DNA of 64,000 nt, taken from Tardiphaga sp. 709. GTDB taxonomy: Bacteria > Pseudomonadota > Alphaproteobacteria > Rhizobiales > Xanthobacteraceae. Below, in pieces: positions 18,565 through 27,108 of this stretch. The notes beneath the pieces were generated by a model. That model ran no database searches. It had not been told where the DNA came from and saw only the letters and a program-made list of their open reading frames with translations. The stretch covers positions 5,888,501 to 5,952,500 of the forward strand of contig NZ_CP135529.1 of the NCBI RefSeq assembly GCF_032401055.1, given 5' to 3'. The first letter of the stretch is position 1. Every line of letters starts with the position of its first letter. The position numbers and the translations under genes were made by a program.

Positions 18565-19281
18565 ATGATCCCGCCAGACCAGCATCTCCAGATCGGCTCG
18601 TTGCTGTTCGAGGGGCTCGACCAGATCGATCTCACCGGCCCGTTCGAAGTCCTGTCCCGCATTCCGAACACCACCTACCGCATCTATGGCAAGACCGCCG
18701 ATCCCGTGCGCGACCACAGGGGACTGCGCATCACGCCCGATGCCGCCATTGCGGATGCGCCCAAGCTCGACGTGCTGCATGTCCCCGGCGGTTTCGGTCA
18801 GGAAGCGCTGATGGAGGATACGGTCGTGCTCGACTGGATCAGGGCACAGGCCGGACATGCGCGCGTCTTCTCGGTCTGCACCGGCGCGCTGATCTGCGGC
18901 GCTGCCGGCCTGCTGATGGGGCGCCGCGCGACCACGCATTGGGCGTCGTTTCATCTGCTGCGCTATTTCGGTGCGACGCCGGTCAACGAGCGCGTGGTGA
19001 TCGACGGCGACTGGATATTTGCTGCCGGCGTCACCTCCGGCATCGATGGCGCGCTGCGTCTGGCTGCGGAATTGCGCGGCGACGACGTGGCGAAGGGCAT
19101 CCAGCTCTACATGGAATATGCACCGGAGCCGCCGTTCAACAGCGGCACGCCGGAGACGGCGCCGGCTGCCGTATTGCAGCAGGCACGAACAGCCGTTGCC
19201 GGCATGACGGCGCAACGCGAGGCCACCGCACAACGCATCGCGACGAAGCTCGGCATCATCGTGCCGACGCCTGCGGAGTGA
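18565..19281 (+). CDS. DJ-1/PfpI family protein, isonitrile hydratase-like
   Basis: This 238-residue protein is a stand-alone DJ-1/PfpI domain close to isonitrile hydratase (InhA), which hydrates isonitriles to N-formamides. The nucleophile elbow is VFSVCTGALICGAAGLL with the catalytic Cys, preceded by HVPGGFGQEALM and followed by RRATTHWASFHLL. The ATG at 18565 has a strong GGAGGA five bases upstream; longer in-frame extensions overlap the divergent regulator. The substrate is inferred from the subfamily only. Confidence 0.85.
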   Translation: MIPPDQHLQIGSLLFEGLDQIDLTGPFEVLSRIPNTTYRIYGKTADPVRDHRGLRITPDAAIADAPKLDVLHVPGGFGQEALMEDTVVLDWIRAQAGHARVFSVCTGALICGAAGLLMGRRATTHWASFHLLRYFGATPVNERVVIDGDWIFAAGVTSGIDGALRLAAELRGDDVAKGIQLYMEYAPEPPFNSGTPETAPAAVLQQARTAVAGMTAQREATAQRIATKLGIIVPTPAE

Positions 19282-19323
19282 GCGGCGCAAGCCGCTTATC
19301 GTACAATTAGAAGGAATGCGACT

Positions 19324-19695
19324 ATGAATCTCACGCATATCCACGCCTTCACTGCAGCGATGCAGAGCAAGAATCTTGAAGCCATGCTCAGCCACATGGC
19401 CGACGACATCGTGCTGAAGACGCCGCTTGCTGCCGAGCCATTCACGGGCAAAGCAGCAATCCGGCCGGTGGTCACGGCGCTGCTGGGTGTCGTCGACACC
19501 TTCGACTTCCGCGAAGTGCTGCAGGGCCCGGAACACGTGTCCGCCTTCTTCGGTATCACCGTTGGAACAGAACAGCTGGATGGCGTCGACTACTGGCGTC
19601 TGAACGACGCCGGTCTGATCCAGGAAATGACGGTGCTGTGGCGACCGCTGCCGGCGGCGCTGGCCGTCGAGAAGAAGCTGGCCGCAGCCGCGTAA
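19324..19695 (+). CDS. SnoaL/NTF2-like domain protein
   Basis: This 123-residue single-domain protein has the alpha+beta-barrel pattern of SnoaL-like proteins (IHAFTAAMQSKNLEAMLSHMADDIVLKTPLAAEPFTGKAAIRP at the N-terminus). AAGGAATGCGACT precedes the ATG. It follows the hydratase-like gene by 42 bases on the same strand and may be co-transcribed. Such proteins act as isomerases, cyclases or binding proteins; no specific reaction can be assigned. Confidence 0.8.
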   Translation: MNLTHIHAFTAAMQSKNLEAMLSHMADDIVLKTPLAAEPFTGKAAIRPVVTALLGVVDTFDFREVLQGPEHVSAFFGITVGTEQLDGVDYWRLNDAGLIQEMTVLWRPLPAALAVEKKLAAAA

Positions 19696-19702
19696 GATAG
19701 CG

Positions 19703-21202
19703 TCAGCCCTTCGGCCGCTTCGGTGCCTTGCCGGAGCGGCCGCGTGGCGGAGCTGTGGCGCGCAGCACCTGTCCGACGATGGCGGCGGCCTTGTCGATCT
19801 CCTGTTCGTTCCAGGCGGAAAAGCCCATGAACAATCCCTGGCCGGTCACAGGTCCGGTGAAATACATCGATAGCGGGCGGCCGGTCACGCCGAGCTCGGC
19901 AAGTCGTGCCGAAATGGCGCGGTCGTCGCGATCGAGATCGAGATGGGCAAGCAACTGCATGCCACCGGCCGGCGGTTCGATCGTCAGGTGATCGCCGGCA
20001 TGAACTTGCAGCGCCTGCAGCAGGTGATCGCGCCGGCTGCGATAGACACGCGTCATCTTGCGGATATGCGCCGCGAAGTGATCGTCGTCGATGAATTCGG
20101 CCAGCGCATCCTGCACCGGCGCCGGCACGATATGGCTGCCGTGGCGCTGCGCTTTTTCGAACAGGTCGGCAAGATCCGGCGGCACGATGGCGTAGCCGCT
20201 GCGCACATCCGCGAACATCGGTTTCGAGAACGTGCCCACATAGAACACGCGGCCGCTGTCATCGAGGCCCTGTAGGGCGGCGACGGGGCGGCCGTCATAG
20301 TGGAATTCGCTGTCATAGTCGTCCTCGACGATGGCAGCCCCGATGTCATTGGCAAATGCAAGCAATTGCTGCCGCCGGCTCACAGGCATCAGCCGTCCGG
20401 TGGGATGCTGATGCGACGGGGTCACGAAGATCAGCCGCGGGCGATCGCGCCGGCCTTTGATGGATAGGCCGCTGCCATCCAGCGAAATGCCGCGCATGGT
20501 CGCGCCGGCCGCATTGAGCGCCGCATATGCGCCGCCGTAGCCGGGGCTTTCGACCCAGGCGAGATCGCCGGCATTGAGTAGCACGCGCGCGATGAGTTCA
20601 AGCGCAGACTGCGCCGATGGCATCAGGATGATCTGTCGTGCCTCGGCCCGCACGCCGCGATAGGCGATGAGATGGCGCAGCAGGGCGTTGCGCAACGAGG
20701 CGCGATTGATGGCGGGATCGCCGGTCGATCCGCGTCGCGCCGCGCGGCGCAGGCAGCGCGCCCAGATGTCGTGGGGAAACAGCCGCGCATCTGCCAGCGC
20801 CGGAGCCAACAGCAGTGGCCGCCCTTTGTTGATGAACGGCCAATCCGACTTCTGCACGCGCTCGGCCCAGCGCGACAGGCCGAGCGGCTTCGGCGTCTTG
20901 CCGGCGATGTTGCGTCCGGTGAGCAACGCCTTGCGCTCGGCGGCGGCGACCGTCGGGCGTCGTCCCTGCGCGACGTCGAGATAGCCTTCCATGGCCAGTT
21001 GATCGATGACGGTCGAGACGGTGTTGCGCGCGAGGCCGAGCTGCAGCGCGCAGTCGCGGCTCGACGGCAGGCGATGGCCCGGCGGCAGCGCGCCGCTCAG
21101 GATCGACGCGCGGAGCTGATCGTAGAGCTGCCGCGTCAACGTTTCGCCGCTTGCGGACCCGCGCTCGATATCGATCAGCCCCGCGAGAATGTCGTCCATC
21201 AA
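19703..21202 (-). CDS. MocR/PdxR-type GntR regulator with aminotransferase domain
   Basis: The 499-residue protein joins an N-terminal GntR winged HTH (LYDQLRASILSGALPPGHRLPSSRDCALQLGLARNTV) to a fold-type I aminotransferase domain. The PLP lysine lies in VGTFSKPMFADVRSGY, and the upstream Asp/Tyr region is IVEDDYDSEFHYDGRPVAALQ. MocR proteins usually sense PLP or an amino-acid-like ligand and regulate an adjacent divergent gene, here the EamA transporter. It ends 7 bases after the SnoaL-like gene in convergent orientation. Confidence 0.92.
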   Translation of the reverse strand: MMDDILAGLIDIERGSASGETLTRQLYDQLRASILSGALPPGHRLPSSRDCALQLGLARNTVSTVIDQLAMEGYLDVAQGRRPTVAAAERKALLTGRNIAGKTPKPLGLSRWAERVQKSDWPFINKGRPLLLAPALADARLFPHDIWARCLRRAARRGSTGDPAINRASLRNALLRHLIAYRGVRAEARQIILMPSAQSALELIARVLLNAGDLAWVESPGYGGAYAALNAAGATMRGISLDGSGLSIKGRRDRPRLIFVTPSHQHPTGRLMPVSRRQQLLAFANDIGAAIVEDDYDSEFHYDGRPVAALQGLDDSGRVFYVGTFSKPMFADVRSGYAIVPPDLADLFEKAQRHGSHIVPAPVQDALAEFIDDDHFAAHIRKMTRVYRSRRDHLLQALQVHAGDHLTIEPPAGGMQLLAHLDLDRDDRAISARLAELGVTGRPLSMYFTGPVTGQGLFMGFSAWNEQEIDKAAAIVGQVLRATAPPRGRSGKAPKRPKG

Positions 21203-21216
21203 ACTGGCTCAGTCAT

Positions 21217-21253
21217 TTTTACTGGAATGGATCTTTGATTGGGACCAGTAAAA
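21217..21253. promoter_or_regulatory. Candidate MocR operator between divergent genes
   Basis: In the 106-base divergent gap, TTTTACTGG (21217-21225) and its exact reverse complement CCAGTAAAA (21245-21253) are separated by 19 bases. A 9-bp inverted repeat in a MocR-transporter gap fits an autoregulatory and target operator. The -10 and -35 elements were not assigned. Confidence 0.6.
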
Positions 21254-21308
21254 CCTAGTGTCATCGGTCTGTCGAGTGCGCCATGCACCGAAGCCGTGAG
21301 ATGAAGCC

Positions 21309-22265
21309 ATGTCTGAACATCCCCTGTCGCGCCGCACGGCGCTGCTGTTGTTTGCCGTCGTCGTGACCATGTGGGGACTGAACTGGACGCTGACGAAATT
21401 TCTGGTGCAGCACATTTCGCCGCTGTGGTCGGTGGCGATCCGCGCCGTGATTGCCACGCTCGCTCTGGCAGCAATTACCTTGGCGCGCCGGCAATTCATC
21501 GTGCCGCGCCGCGGCGACATGCCTGTGATCGTCAGTGTCGCGGTGCTGCATATGGGCCTATTCTCGGTGCTGGTTGCCTTCGGCCTGCAATTCGTGCCGG
21601 TCGGTCGCTCCATCGTGCTCGGCTACACCACGCCGCTCTGGGTCGCGCCGGCCGCGTGGCTGCTGCTGCGCGAACCCGTTCCGCGAGAACGTCTCGCCGG
21701 CATCGTGCTCGGTCTTGCCGGCATCGCGGTCATGTTCAACCCGTCGGCATTCGACTGGAGCAACGGCAGTGCGCTGATCGGCAGCGGGCTGCTATTGCTT
21801 GCAGCTTTGTGCTGGGCGGCGAATATCGTCTATGTCCGCGGCCACCGCTGGATCTCCGAGCCGTTTCAACTCGTATTCTGGCAGGCGCTGCTCGCGAGCG
21901 TGCTGCTGACAGTGTTGGCGCTGATGCGCGAAGGCGTCCCCGATATCGCCTGGACGCGCGAACTTGTCGGCGCATTGCTGTTCGGCGGGATCTTCGGCAC
22001 GGCGCTGGCGCATTGGGCGATGGTGATCATCAACCGCAGCCTGCCGGCGACCATTACGTCCCTCGGCCTGCTGGCAACACCGGTGATGGGCGTTGCGATT
22101 TCCGCGCTGGTGCTGGGCGAGGCGATCGAGCTGTCGCTGATCGCCGCCATGGCCATGATCCTTGGCGGGATTGTCATCGGAACGATGTCGCGTTCAAAGC
22201 CGGACGCTGCAATCGCCGCGCAGCCTATCCCAGCCTCTGCCCGATCATCTCGCCAATCGCCGTGA
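21309..22265 (+). CDS. EamA/DMT superfamily transporter
   Basis: This 318-residue inner-membrane protein has about ten hydrophobic segments in two EamA repeats. The first is LLLFAVVVTMWGLNWTLTKFLV and the second begins near LLLLAALCWAANIVYVRG. It is probably a metabolite or drug exporter. It is divergent from the MocR regulator, which probably controls it. Its 3' end overlaps the convergent beta-lactamase by 41 bases. Confidence 0.9.
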   Translation: MSEHPLSRRTALLLFAVVVTMWGLNWTLTKFLVQHISPLWSVAIRAVIATLALAAITLARRQFIVPRRGDMPVIVSVAVLHMGLFSVLVAFGLQFVPVGRSIVLGYTTPLWVAPAAWLLLREPVPRERLAGIVLGLAGIAVMFNPSAFDWSNGSALIGSGLLLLAALCWAANIVYVRGHRWISEPFQLVFWQALLASVLLTVLALMREGVPDIAWTRELVGALLFGGIFGTALAHWAMVIINRSLPATITSLGLLATPVMGVAISALVLGEAIELSLIAAMAMILGGIVIGTMSRSKPDAAIAAQPIPASARSSRQSP

Positions 22266-23094
22266 ACACCGTCTCCAATTGTGGAGCCGTCGGCGTGCCG
22301 CCCTGCGTATAGGCGGCGATGACGACGGGTTGGTCCGGCTTCGGCCAGGTCACGGCGATGTCGCCGGCGGCGTCCTTGCCGTTATTGCCCGTCTTGTCGC
22401 CGATCTTCCATGTCTTCGGCAACCCGGCGCGCAAGCGCTTGTCGCCGGTCTTGCAGTTCACCATCCAGTCGGTGAGCTGATCGCGCGATGCGGGCGTCAG
22501 CACATTGCCGGTGACGAAGCGTTTGACATTGCCGGCCATCGCGGCAGGCGTGGTTGTGTCCTGCGGATTGCCAGGGCGCGAGCGGTTCAAAAGCGGTTCG
22601 TTGTGATCGAGGCGCGAGACGCTGTCGCCGGTCCTGTTCCAGAAGGCGGTGAGGGCGGCCGGACCGCCGACGCGCGCCAGCAGCATATTGGCGCAGGTGT
22701 TGTCGCTGAGTTCGACGATGGCCTTGCACATGTCGGCCACCGACAGCGCGCCCTGGGCGAGATTGTCGCGCGCGACCGGCGCATATTGCAGAAGGTCGGC
22801 GGCGGCATAGGGGATCATCTGATCGAGCTTGTCCTCACCCCGGTCGATGCGGGCGAGCACGCAGGCGGCGAGCGATGCCTTGAACGTGCTGCACATCACG
22901 AAGCGCTCATTGGCGCGCCACGCGATCTTTGCGCCCGTCTTCAGGTTTTCGGCATAGACGCCGATCCGCCCGCCGGTGTCGCGTTCATAAGCCAGCAACG
23001 CTGCCGGCGCGTCCTTTGCTGTTTCCTTGGCAAAGGCCGGCCAGGCCATGAGCGCCGGCGCAGCCGCCAGCAATGTGCGTCGATTGATCATCAT
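22225..23094 (-). CDS. Class A beta-lactamase
   Basis: The 289-residue serine beta-lactamase carries all class A motifs, at positions close to standard numbering. STFK has the nucleophile at residue 69, SDN is at 130-132, ENEPLLN-type omega loop Glu is at 166 (sequence NEPLLN), and KTG is at 234-236. The signal peptide starts MMINRRTLLAAAPALMA, whose twin Arg suggests Tat export to the periplasm. A Cys precedes the nucleophile as in several carbapenemases, but the partner Cys at 238 is absent (KTGNNG). No LysR/AmpR regulator is adjacent, so it is probably a chromosomal resident enzyme. Confidence 0.94.
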   Translation of the reverse strand: MMINRRTLLAAAPALMAWPAFAKETAKDAPAALLAYERDTGGRIGVYAENLKTGAKIAWRANERFVMCSTFKASLAACVLARIDRGEDKLDQMIPYAAADLLQYAPVARDNLAQGALSVADMCKAIVELSDNTCANMLLARVGGPAALTAFWNRTGDSVSRLDHNEPLLNRSRPGNPQDTTTPAAMAGNVKRFVTGNVLTPASRDQLTDWMVNCKTGDKRLRAGLPKTWKIGDKTGNNGKDAAGDIAVTWPKPDQPVVIAAYTQGGTPTAPQLETVFTAIGEMIGQRLG

Positions 23095-23320
23095 GGCGTG
23101 TCATTCGCGGGCGAAGAGGGAGAATTGATGGCGAGCGATTGGATATCGGCAATTTCGCGGGGAAGGGGATTGCGCTACACTCTGATTCTGGCGCGGCCCA
23201 CGCCTCCCCCTCCAGCGGGAAAGTATCGATCATACCGGGCTCTCTGATCACCGAACCAACTGTTCGAGCATCAAGCATAAGGAGGGGTTGTGACAACGCT
23301 CGCACCAGGAGGTTCTCACG

Positions 23321-24034
23321 ATGCGTCTTTCTGCACCTGTTTATCACTTGAAGCGCAAGGCCAGGCTTCTATCCCGCACCAATAACATTCCGCTGCACGA
23401 GGCACTCGACCGGGTTGCTGTGCAGGAAGGCTTCGGTGCCTGGAGCCTGCTCGTCGCGAGGATGTCTTCGGTGACACCTGCCGCGAAACTGTTCGAACAA
23501 CTGTCTCCCGGCGATCTCGTGCTGGTCGGCGCGCGCCCGGGTCAAGGCAAGACGCTGATGAGCCTGAAGCTCGCCGTAGAGGCGATGCGATCCGGCCATC
23601 GCAGCGTGTTCTTCTCGCTGGAATACGCTGAAAAGGACGTGCTGGACCGTTTCAGTGCCATCGGTGTGGAGCGGGCGCGTTTCGATACTCTGTTCGAATT
23701 CGACAATTCCGACGACATCTGCGCCGACTACGTCGCCCGGAAACTGGCGGATGCGCCGCGCGGCACGCTTGTGGTGATCGACTATCTGCAACTGCTCGAT
23801 CAGAAACGCGAGAACCCGGCCTTGATGGTGCAGGTGCGCGCGCTGCAGTCATTCGCGAGGGAACGCGGGCTGATCTTCGTCTTCATCTCGCAGATCCACC
23901 GGTCTTACGACCCCTTCGTGAAGCCATATCCCGATCTGGACGATGTTCGGTTGCCGAATCCTGTCGATCTCGGCCTGTTCAGCAAGACGTGTTTTCTGAA
24001 CAACGGCGACATCAGGTTTCAGGCGGCGCGTTGA
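23321..24034 (+). CDS. DnaB-like RecA-fold ATPase with N-terminal helical domain
   Basis: The 237-residue protein has a RecA-type ATPase core. Walker A is GARPGQGKTLMSLKLAVEA near residue 70, Walker B is LVVIDYLQLLDQ, and FVFISQIHRS resembles the DnaB motif IV region. The first ~48 residues (HLKRKARLLSRTNNIPLHEALDRVAVQEGFGAWSLL) form a separate helical unit like those in front of glyoxalase-superfamily proteins. It lacks the DnaB N-terminal domain and linker, so it is not the replicative helicase. AGGAGG lies 8 bases upstream of the ATG. Confidence 0.82.
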   Translation: MRLSAPVYHLKRKARLLSRTNNIPLHEALDRVAVQEGFGAWSLLVARMSSVTPAAKLFEQLSPGDLVLVGARPGQGKTLMSLKLAVEAMRSGHRSVFFSLEYAEKDVLDRFSAIGVERARFDTLFEFDNSDDICADYVARKLADAPRGTLVVIDYLQLLDQKRENPALMVQVRALQSFARERGLIFVFISQIHRSYDPFVKPYPDLDDVRLPNPVDLGLFSKTCFLNNGDIRFQAAR

Positions 24035-24052
24035 AACCCACGAGCTTCTGTT

Positions 24053-24077
24053 GTTCCGGCGCCTATGGTGCCGGAAC
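24053..24077. terminator. Hairpin between convergent genes
   Basis: GTTCCGGCGCC-TAT-GGTGCCGGAAC forms an 11-bp stem (one G-T pair) in the 44-base gap between the convergent ATPase and GT39 genes. No T tract follows on either strand, so it may be a Rho-dependent stop or a 3'-end stabiliser rather than a strict intrinsic terminator. Confidence 0.5.
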
Positions 24078-24078
24078 G

Positions 24079-25728
24079 CTAAGGCGCGGGGATCGCGAGC
24101 AGGCTCGAAATGCTGCTGCCGCGGATGTCGTAGACCTTGGCGAAGACGACGTCGTCGCGCTTGATCTCGGCAATCACGGGGGCCGTGAGGCCTTTGCAGT
24201 AGAACTCGCCAAGCGTCATTGCAAAGTCGGCCGACTGGCTGTCCCAGCCGATGGTGAAGTCGGGACCGAGCGCGACTTGTGCCGGACGCTGCGGGCCGCA
24301 CACGGCAACCTTCCACTTGCGGCCGACCGGCGGGCTTTCCTGGCGCTCGATGATCTGCTCGCGCAGCGCGTCGGAGGCCTGCTTCAGCGCAAGGCCCCAA
24401 TAGTCCAGCATGTACAGCGCATCGGCCTGGCGAACGGTGCCGGCGATGTAGTTGAAGTGGGTGTACTGATACGGATGCAGCCGGATCATCTCGGCCGTCG
24501 GCAGCATCAGGCCGAAGGAGAACACGGCAACGGCAGCCGCTTGCGAGCCGCGATGATTGACGCGCAGCCAATCCATCAGCGCCGCGAAAGCCGCGCCGCC
24601 GAGCACGGCCATCGGCGGGAGCACGAAGATGAAATGCCGGATGCCGTTATACAGCGCCGGGCGCTTCACCATGGCGATCACCAGCGGCAATGTGGCGGCA
24701 AAGGTCAGCATCAACAGGATGGTCTTGCGACGCGCCGGCACGGTGTCGCGCGACAGCGACATGATGGTCAGCGCGATGCCGCCGAAGGTGAGGCTGAGCA
24801 GCACTTCCGGAAGCTGCAGCGCGAACAGCGTCGGCAGATAGGACCACGGCATGTCCGGCACCGAGATCATCGCGCCGTCGAACATCTCCTTCCACGGCTT
24901 CTCGAAGAAGTGAGAGAAGTAGCCCAGTGCGCGCAGCGGATTGGCGGGCTCGAGAATCGACCACGGCCAGATCAGGCCCATGATCAGATAGCCGAAAGCG
25001 AGGCCCGGCAGCAGCACGTAGAGCACATGCAGCAAGCGGTGCACGCTCTCGCGCACGCCATTGGCGCGGACATCCTCGATCCACAGCGGCATGAAACCGA
25101 TCACTGCGTAGATCAGCGTGAGGCCGGCGAGAATGCGACAGCCGATCGCGCAGCCGGCACCGAGGCCGAGGATCAGGACCGTGCGCGGCGACGGGTTTGG
25201 ATATTCCTGCGCAAGGCGGACAAGCCCGAGCATCAGGATGACCATCGCCACGGCGAAGGGCGCATCCTTCGGGTTCATGAACATATGGCCGTAGAAGGTC
25301 GGACACAGCGCCAGCAGCAACAGCGTGGCGAGGCCGCCCACGGGGCCGGCGACGCGGCGCCCGAGACGCCATGTGACGCCGAGGCCGATGACGCCGACGA
25401 TCGCGCCGAGCAGACGGCGCGTCTCGAACAGCTCCAGCGGGATGATTTTGTGCAGCAGCGCGGCCGCCATATCGAAGCCGCCGCCATACATGTAGAGATT
25501 TGCAAACGACAAAGCGCCGGTGTCGGTGAACCCCGACCCGTACATCTTCAATAGAAGATCTGCATATTCAGCGTGGGTATAGTCGTCCCATCCGAGACCG
25601 TAGTCCCGGAACGTGAAGCTTGCGACGATACTGACAACGACTAGCGCCAGGATGGCGAGGTCGTCACACGTCCGTTCCACCGAGCGCCTTACTGGCGTGT
25701 CGATGGCCGCAGTCGTAATCGATGACAT
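24079..25728 (-). CDS. GT39-type membrane glycosyltransferase
   Basis: The 549-residue protein has about ten to eleven membrane helices. The early loop DYGLGWDDYTHAEYADLLLKMY carries an acidic pair, as in GT-C enzymes of the GT39/PMT type that use a lipid-linked sugar donor. HMFMNPKDAPFAVAMV is another conserved loop, and the C-terminal ~110 residues are a soluble periplasmic domain. The acceptor is unknown. It is a stand-alone gene with its promoter in the 353-base divergent gap. Confidence 0.8.
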   Translation of the reverse strand: MSSITTAAIDTPVRRSVERTCDDLAILALVVVSIVASFTFRDYGLGWDDYTHAEYADLLLKMYGSGFTDTGALSFANLYMYGGGFDMAAALLHKIIPLELFETRRLLGAIVGVIGLGVTWRLGRRVAGPVGGLATLLLLALCPTFYGHMFMNPKDAPFAVAMVILMLGLVRLAQEYPNPSPRTVLILGLGAGCAIGCRILAGLTLIYAVIGFMPLWIEDVRANGVRESVHRLLHVLYVLLPGLAFGYLIMGLIWPWSILEPANPLRALGYFSHFFEKPWKEMFDGAMISVPDMPWSYLPTLFALQLPEVLLSLTFGGIALTIMSLSRDTVPARRKTILLMLTFAATLPLVIAMVKRPALYNGIRHFIFVLPPMAVLGGAAFAALMDWLRVNHRGSQAAAVAVFSFGLMLPTAEMIRLHPYQYTHFNYIAGTVRQADALYMLDYWGLALKQASDALREQIIERQESPPVGRKWKVAVCGPQRPAQVALGPDFTIGWDSQSADFAMTLGEFYCKGLTAPVIAEIKRDDVVFAKVYDIRGSSISSLLAIPAP

Positions 25729-26081
25729 GGCGATGGATAACCCGGTGTCCCCAATGGCTCGGCTTTAGCGCTCTTTGAGCCTCGTTTCCCCGGCATCGAT
25801 ATAGCGCACTTCTCTTTTGAAGTAATTGAGAATTGTGGCTGAAGTTTCTTAATGCGTTGCAACAAACAGGACAAGGTAAAAGCTTTACCGTTTAGGGATA
25901 GATCGGCGTCTGCTGTCCCAAACCTGTTGTCTCCGGTGGAAGAAAACTCTCCCCAAAACCTACCACCAGGCCGATGTACAAGGGATGAACGCAAAATGCC
26001 GTTTGGCGGTGCACGCAATATGACGCTATCGTGGCACCCATGACGAGACTCGCGAGTGGTCCGTCGAGGAGTTCGAAGACT
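25729..26081. other. Divergent intergenic region, 353 bases
   Basis: The gap lies between the GT39 gene (minus) and a membrane protein gene (plus). It is AT-richer than its surroundings around 25800-25900 and contains many short A/T runs. No gene was recognised in it; a 63-codon frame at 25852 has no visible support. Both promoters must lie here, but none is clear enough to call. Confidence 0.4.
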
Positions 26082-26945
26082 ATGAAATTGCTGCTGATTG
26101 CCGGGATCGGGGTCATTCTGGCGGGCCTTGCCGCGATCGGCTTCGGCATTCCGGTCAAGGAATTCGGCTTCGGCAATACCCTGATCCTGACTGGAACGGT
26201 CGGGGCCTGCACCGGCCTGATCATGGTCAGCATGGCGCTCGCCGTCGGCGAGCTGAAGAAGTTTGGGCCGCAGGGCGAGATCGATGAACCGGTTCCGTCG
26301 CCCCGGCTGCCGCGCCGGGAACTGAAGTTGCCGCCGGTCCCGGGGGAGGACGCAGAGGAGGCGGATGACGCGCCCGCGCCGGCCCCGCTGTTCAGCCGTG
26401 ACCAGCCGGCCGCTCGGCCTGCCGTTCCGGAGCCAGGTGTTCCCCCGTGGCAGGACGAAGTGCTGCGCGACCGTGAGCGGCTTGCCTCCGCTGCCGCCGA
26501 GGCACCGGTGCCCGAGGAGCCGAAGCGTCGCAATCTGCTGTTCCAGTCATCGCGCCGGGAGCGGGAGAGGGCCGAAGCCGCAGCCGCTTTCGAGGCGGCC
26601 ATGCCAACGCCGGAGGCGCCCGCCGAGCAGCCGAAGAGTTTCGAGGATGCCTGGCCGCAGCCGGATCGGTCGCGCTCCGACGCGATCCGCCGCGCCGCTC
26701 GTACCTCGTCCTCGCCAAGCGACAAGCTGCCGGATGCCGCGCTGATCCCGGATCGTTACGTTCCGCCGACGCCGGCTGAAGAGCCGCCGCAAGCACCGGA
26801 CGTCACCGTGCTGAAATCGGGGGTCGTCGATGGCATGGCCTATTCGCTGTATTCCGACGGCTCCATCGAGGCGCAGATGCCCGAAGGCATGATGCGCTTC
26901 GCCTCGATCGACGAGTTGCGTGAGCATCTCGACAACAGGGGCTGA
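26082..26945 (+). CDS. Membrane-anchored protein with disordered Pro/Ala-rich region
   Basis: The 287-residue protein starts at the ATG at 26082 with GAGGAG ten bases upstream; in-frame starts from 26031 are less likely. Two N-terminal hydrophobic helices (LLLIAGIGVILAGLAAIGFG and LILTGTVGACTGLIMVSMAL) precede a long low-complexity stretch rich in Pro, Ala, Glu and Arg. The conserved C-terminus is VLKSGVVDGMAYSLYSDGSIEAQMPEGMMRFASIDELREHL. The layout suggests an inner-membrane anchor with a cytosolic disordered arm and a small binding tail. Function unknown; the family seems restricted to Bradyrhizobium relatives. Confidence 0.75.
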   Translation: MKLLLIAGIGVILAGLAAIGFGIPVKEFGFGNTLILTGTVGACTGLIMVSMALAVGELKKFGPQGEIDEPVPSPRLPRRELKLPPVPGEDAEEADDAPAPAPLFSRDQPAARPAVPEPGVPPWQDEVLRDRERLASAAAEAPVPEEPKRRNLLFQSSRRERERAEAAAAFEAAMPTPEAPAEQPKSFEDAWPQPDRSRSDAIRRAARTSSSPSDKLPDAALIPDRYVPPTPAEEPPQAPDVTVLKSGVVDGMAYSLYSDGSIEAQMPEGMMRFASIDELREHLDNRG

Positions 26946-27108
26946 CGCCGTTCAGCCATTTCCGTTGGCGGTCACTTTCAGCTGATCTCGACTAATCTTG
27001 CACGCAGAATGAAACCGGCGCGCTATACGTTGTTATTGCCCTTGTGGCTGTAATGCCCGCATGATTGTCAAGTAAAGTGCGGCTCCAATCCTTGAAAGAC
27101 GACGGACC

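Noticed and set aside
23989-25554. 521-codon plus-strand ORF opposite the GT39 gene
   Set aside because: It is rich in His, Gln, Arg and Glu without folding pattern, the signature of an antisense frame to a membrane protein.
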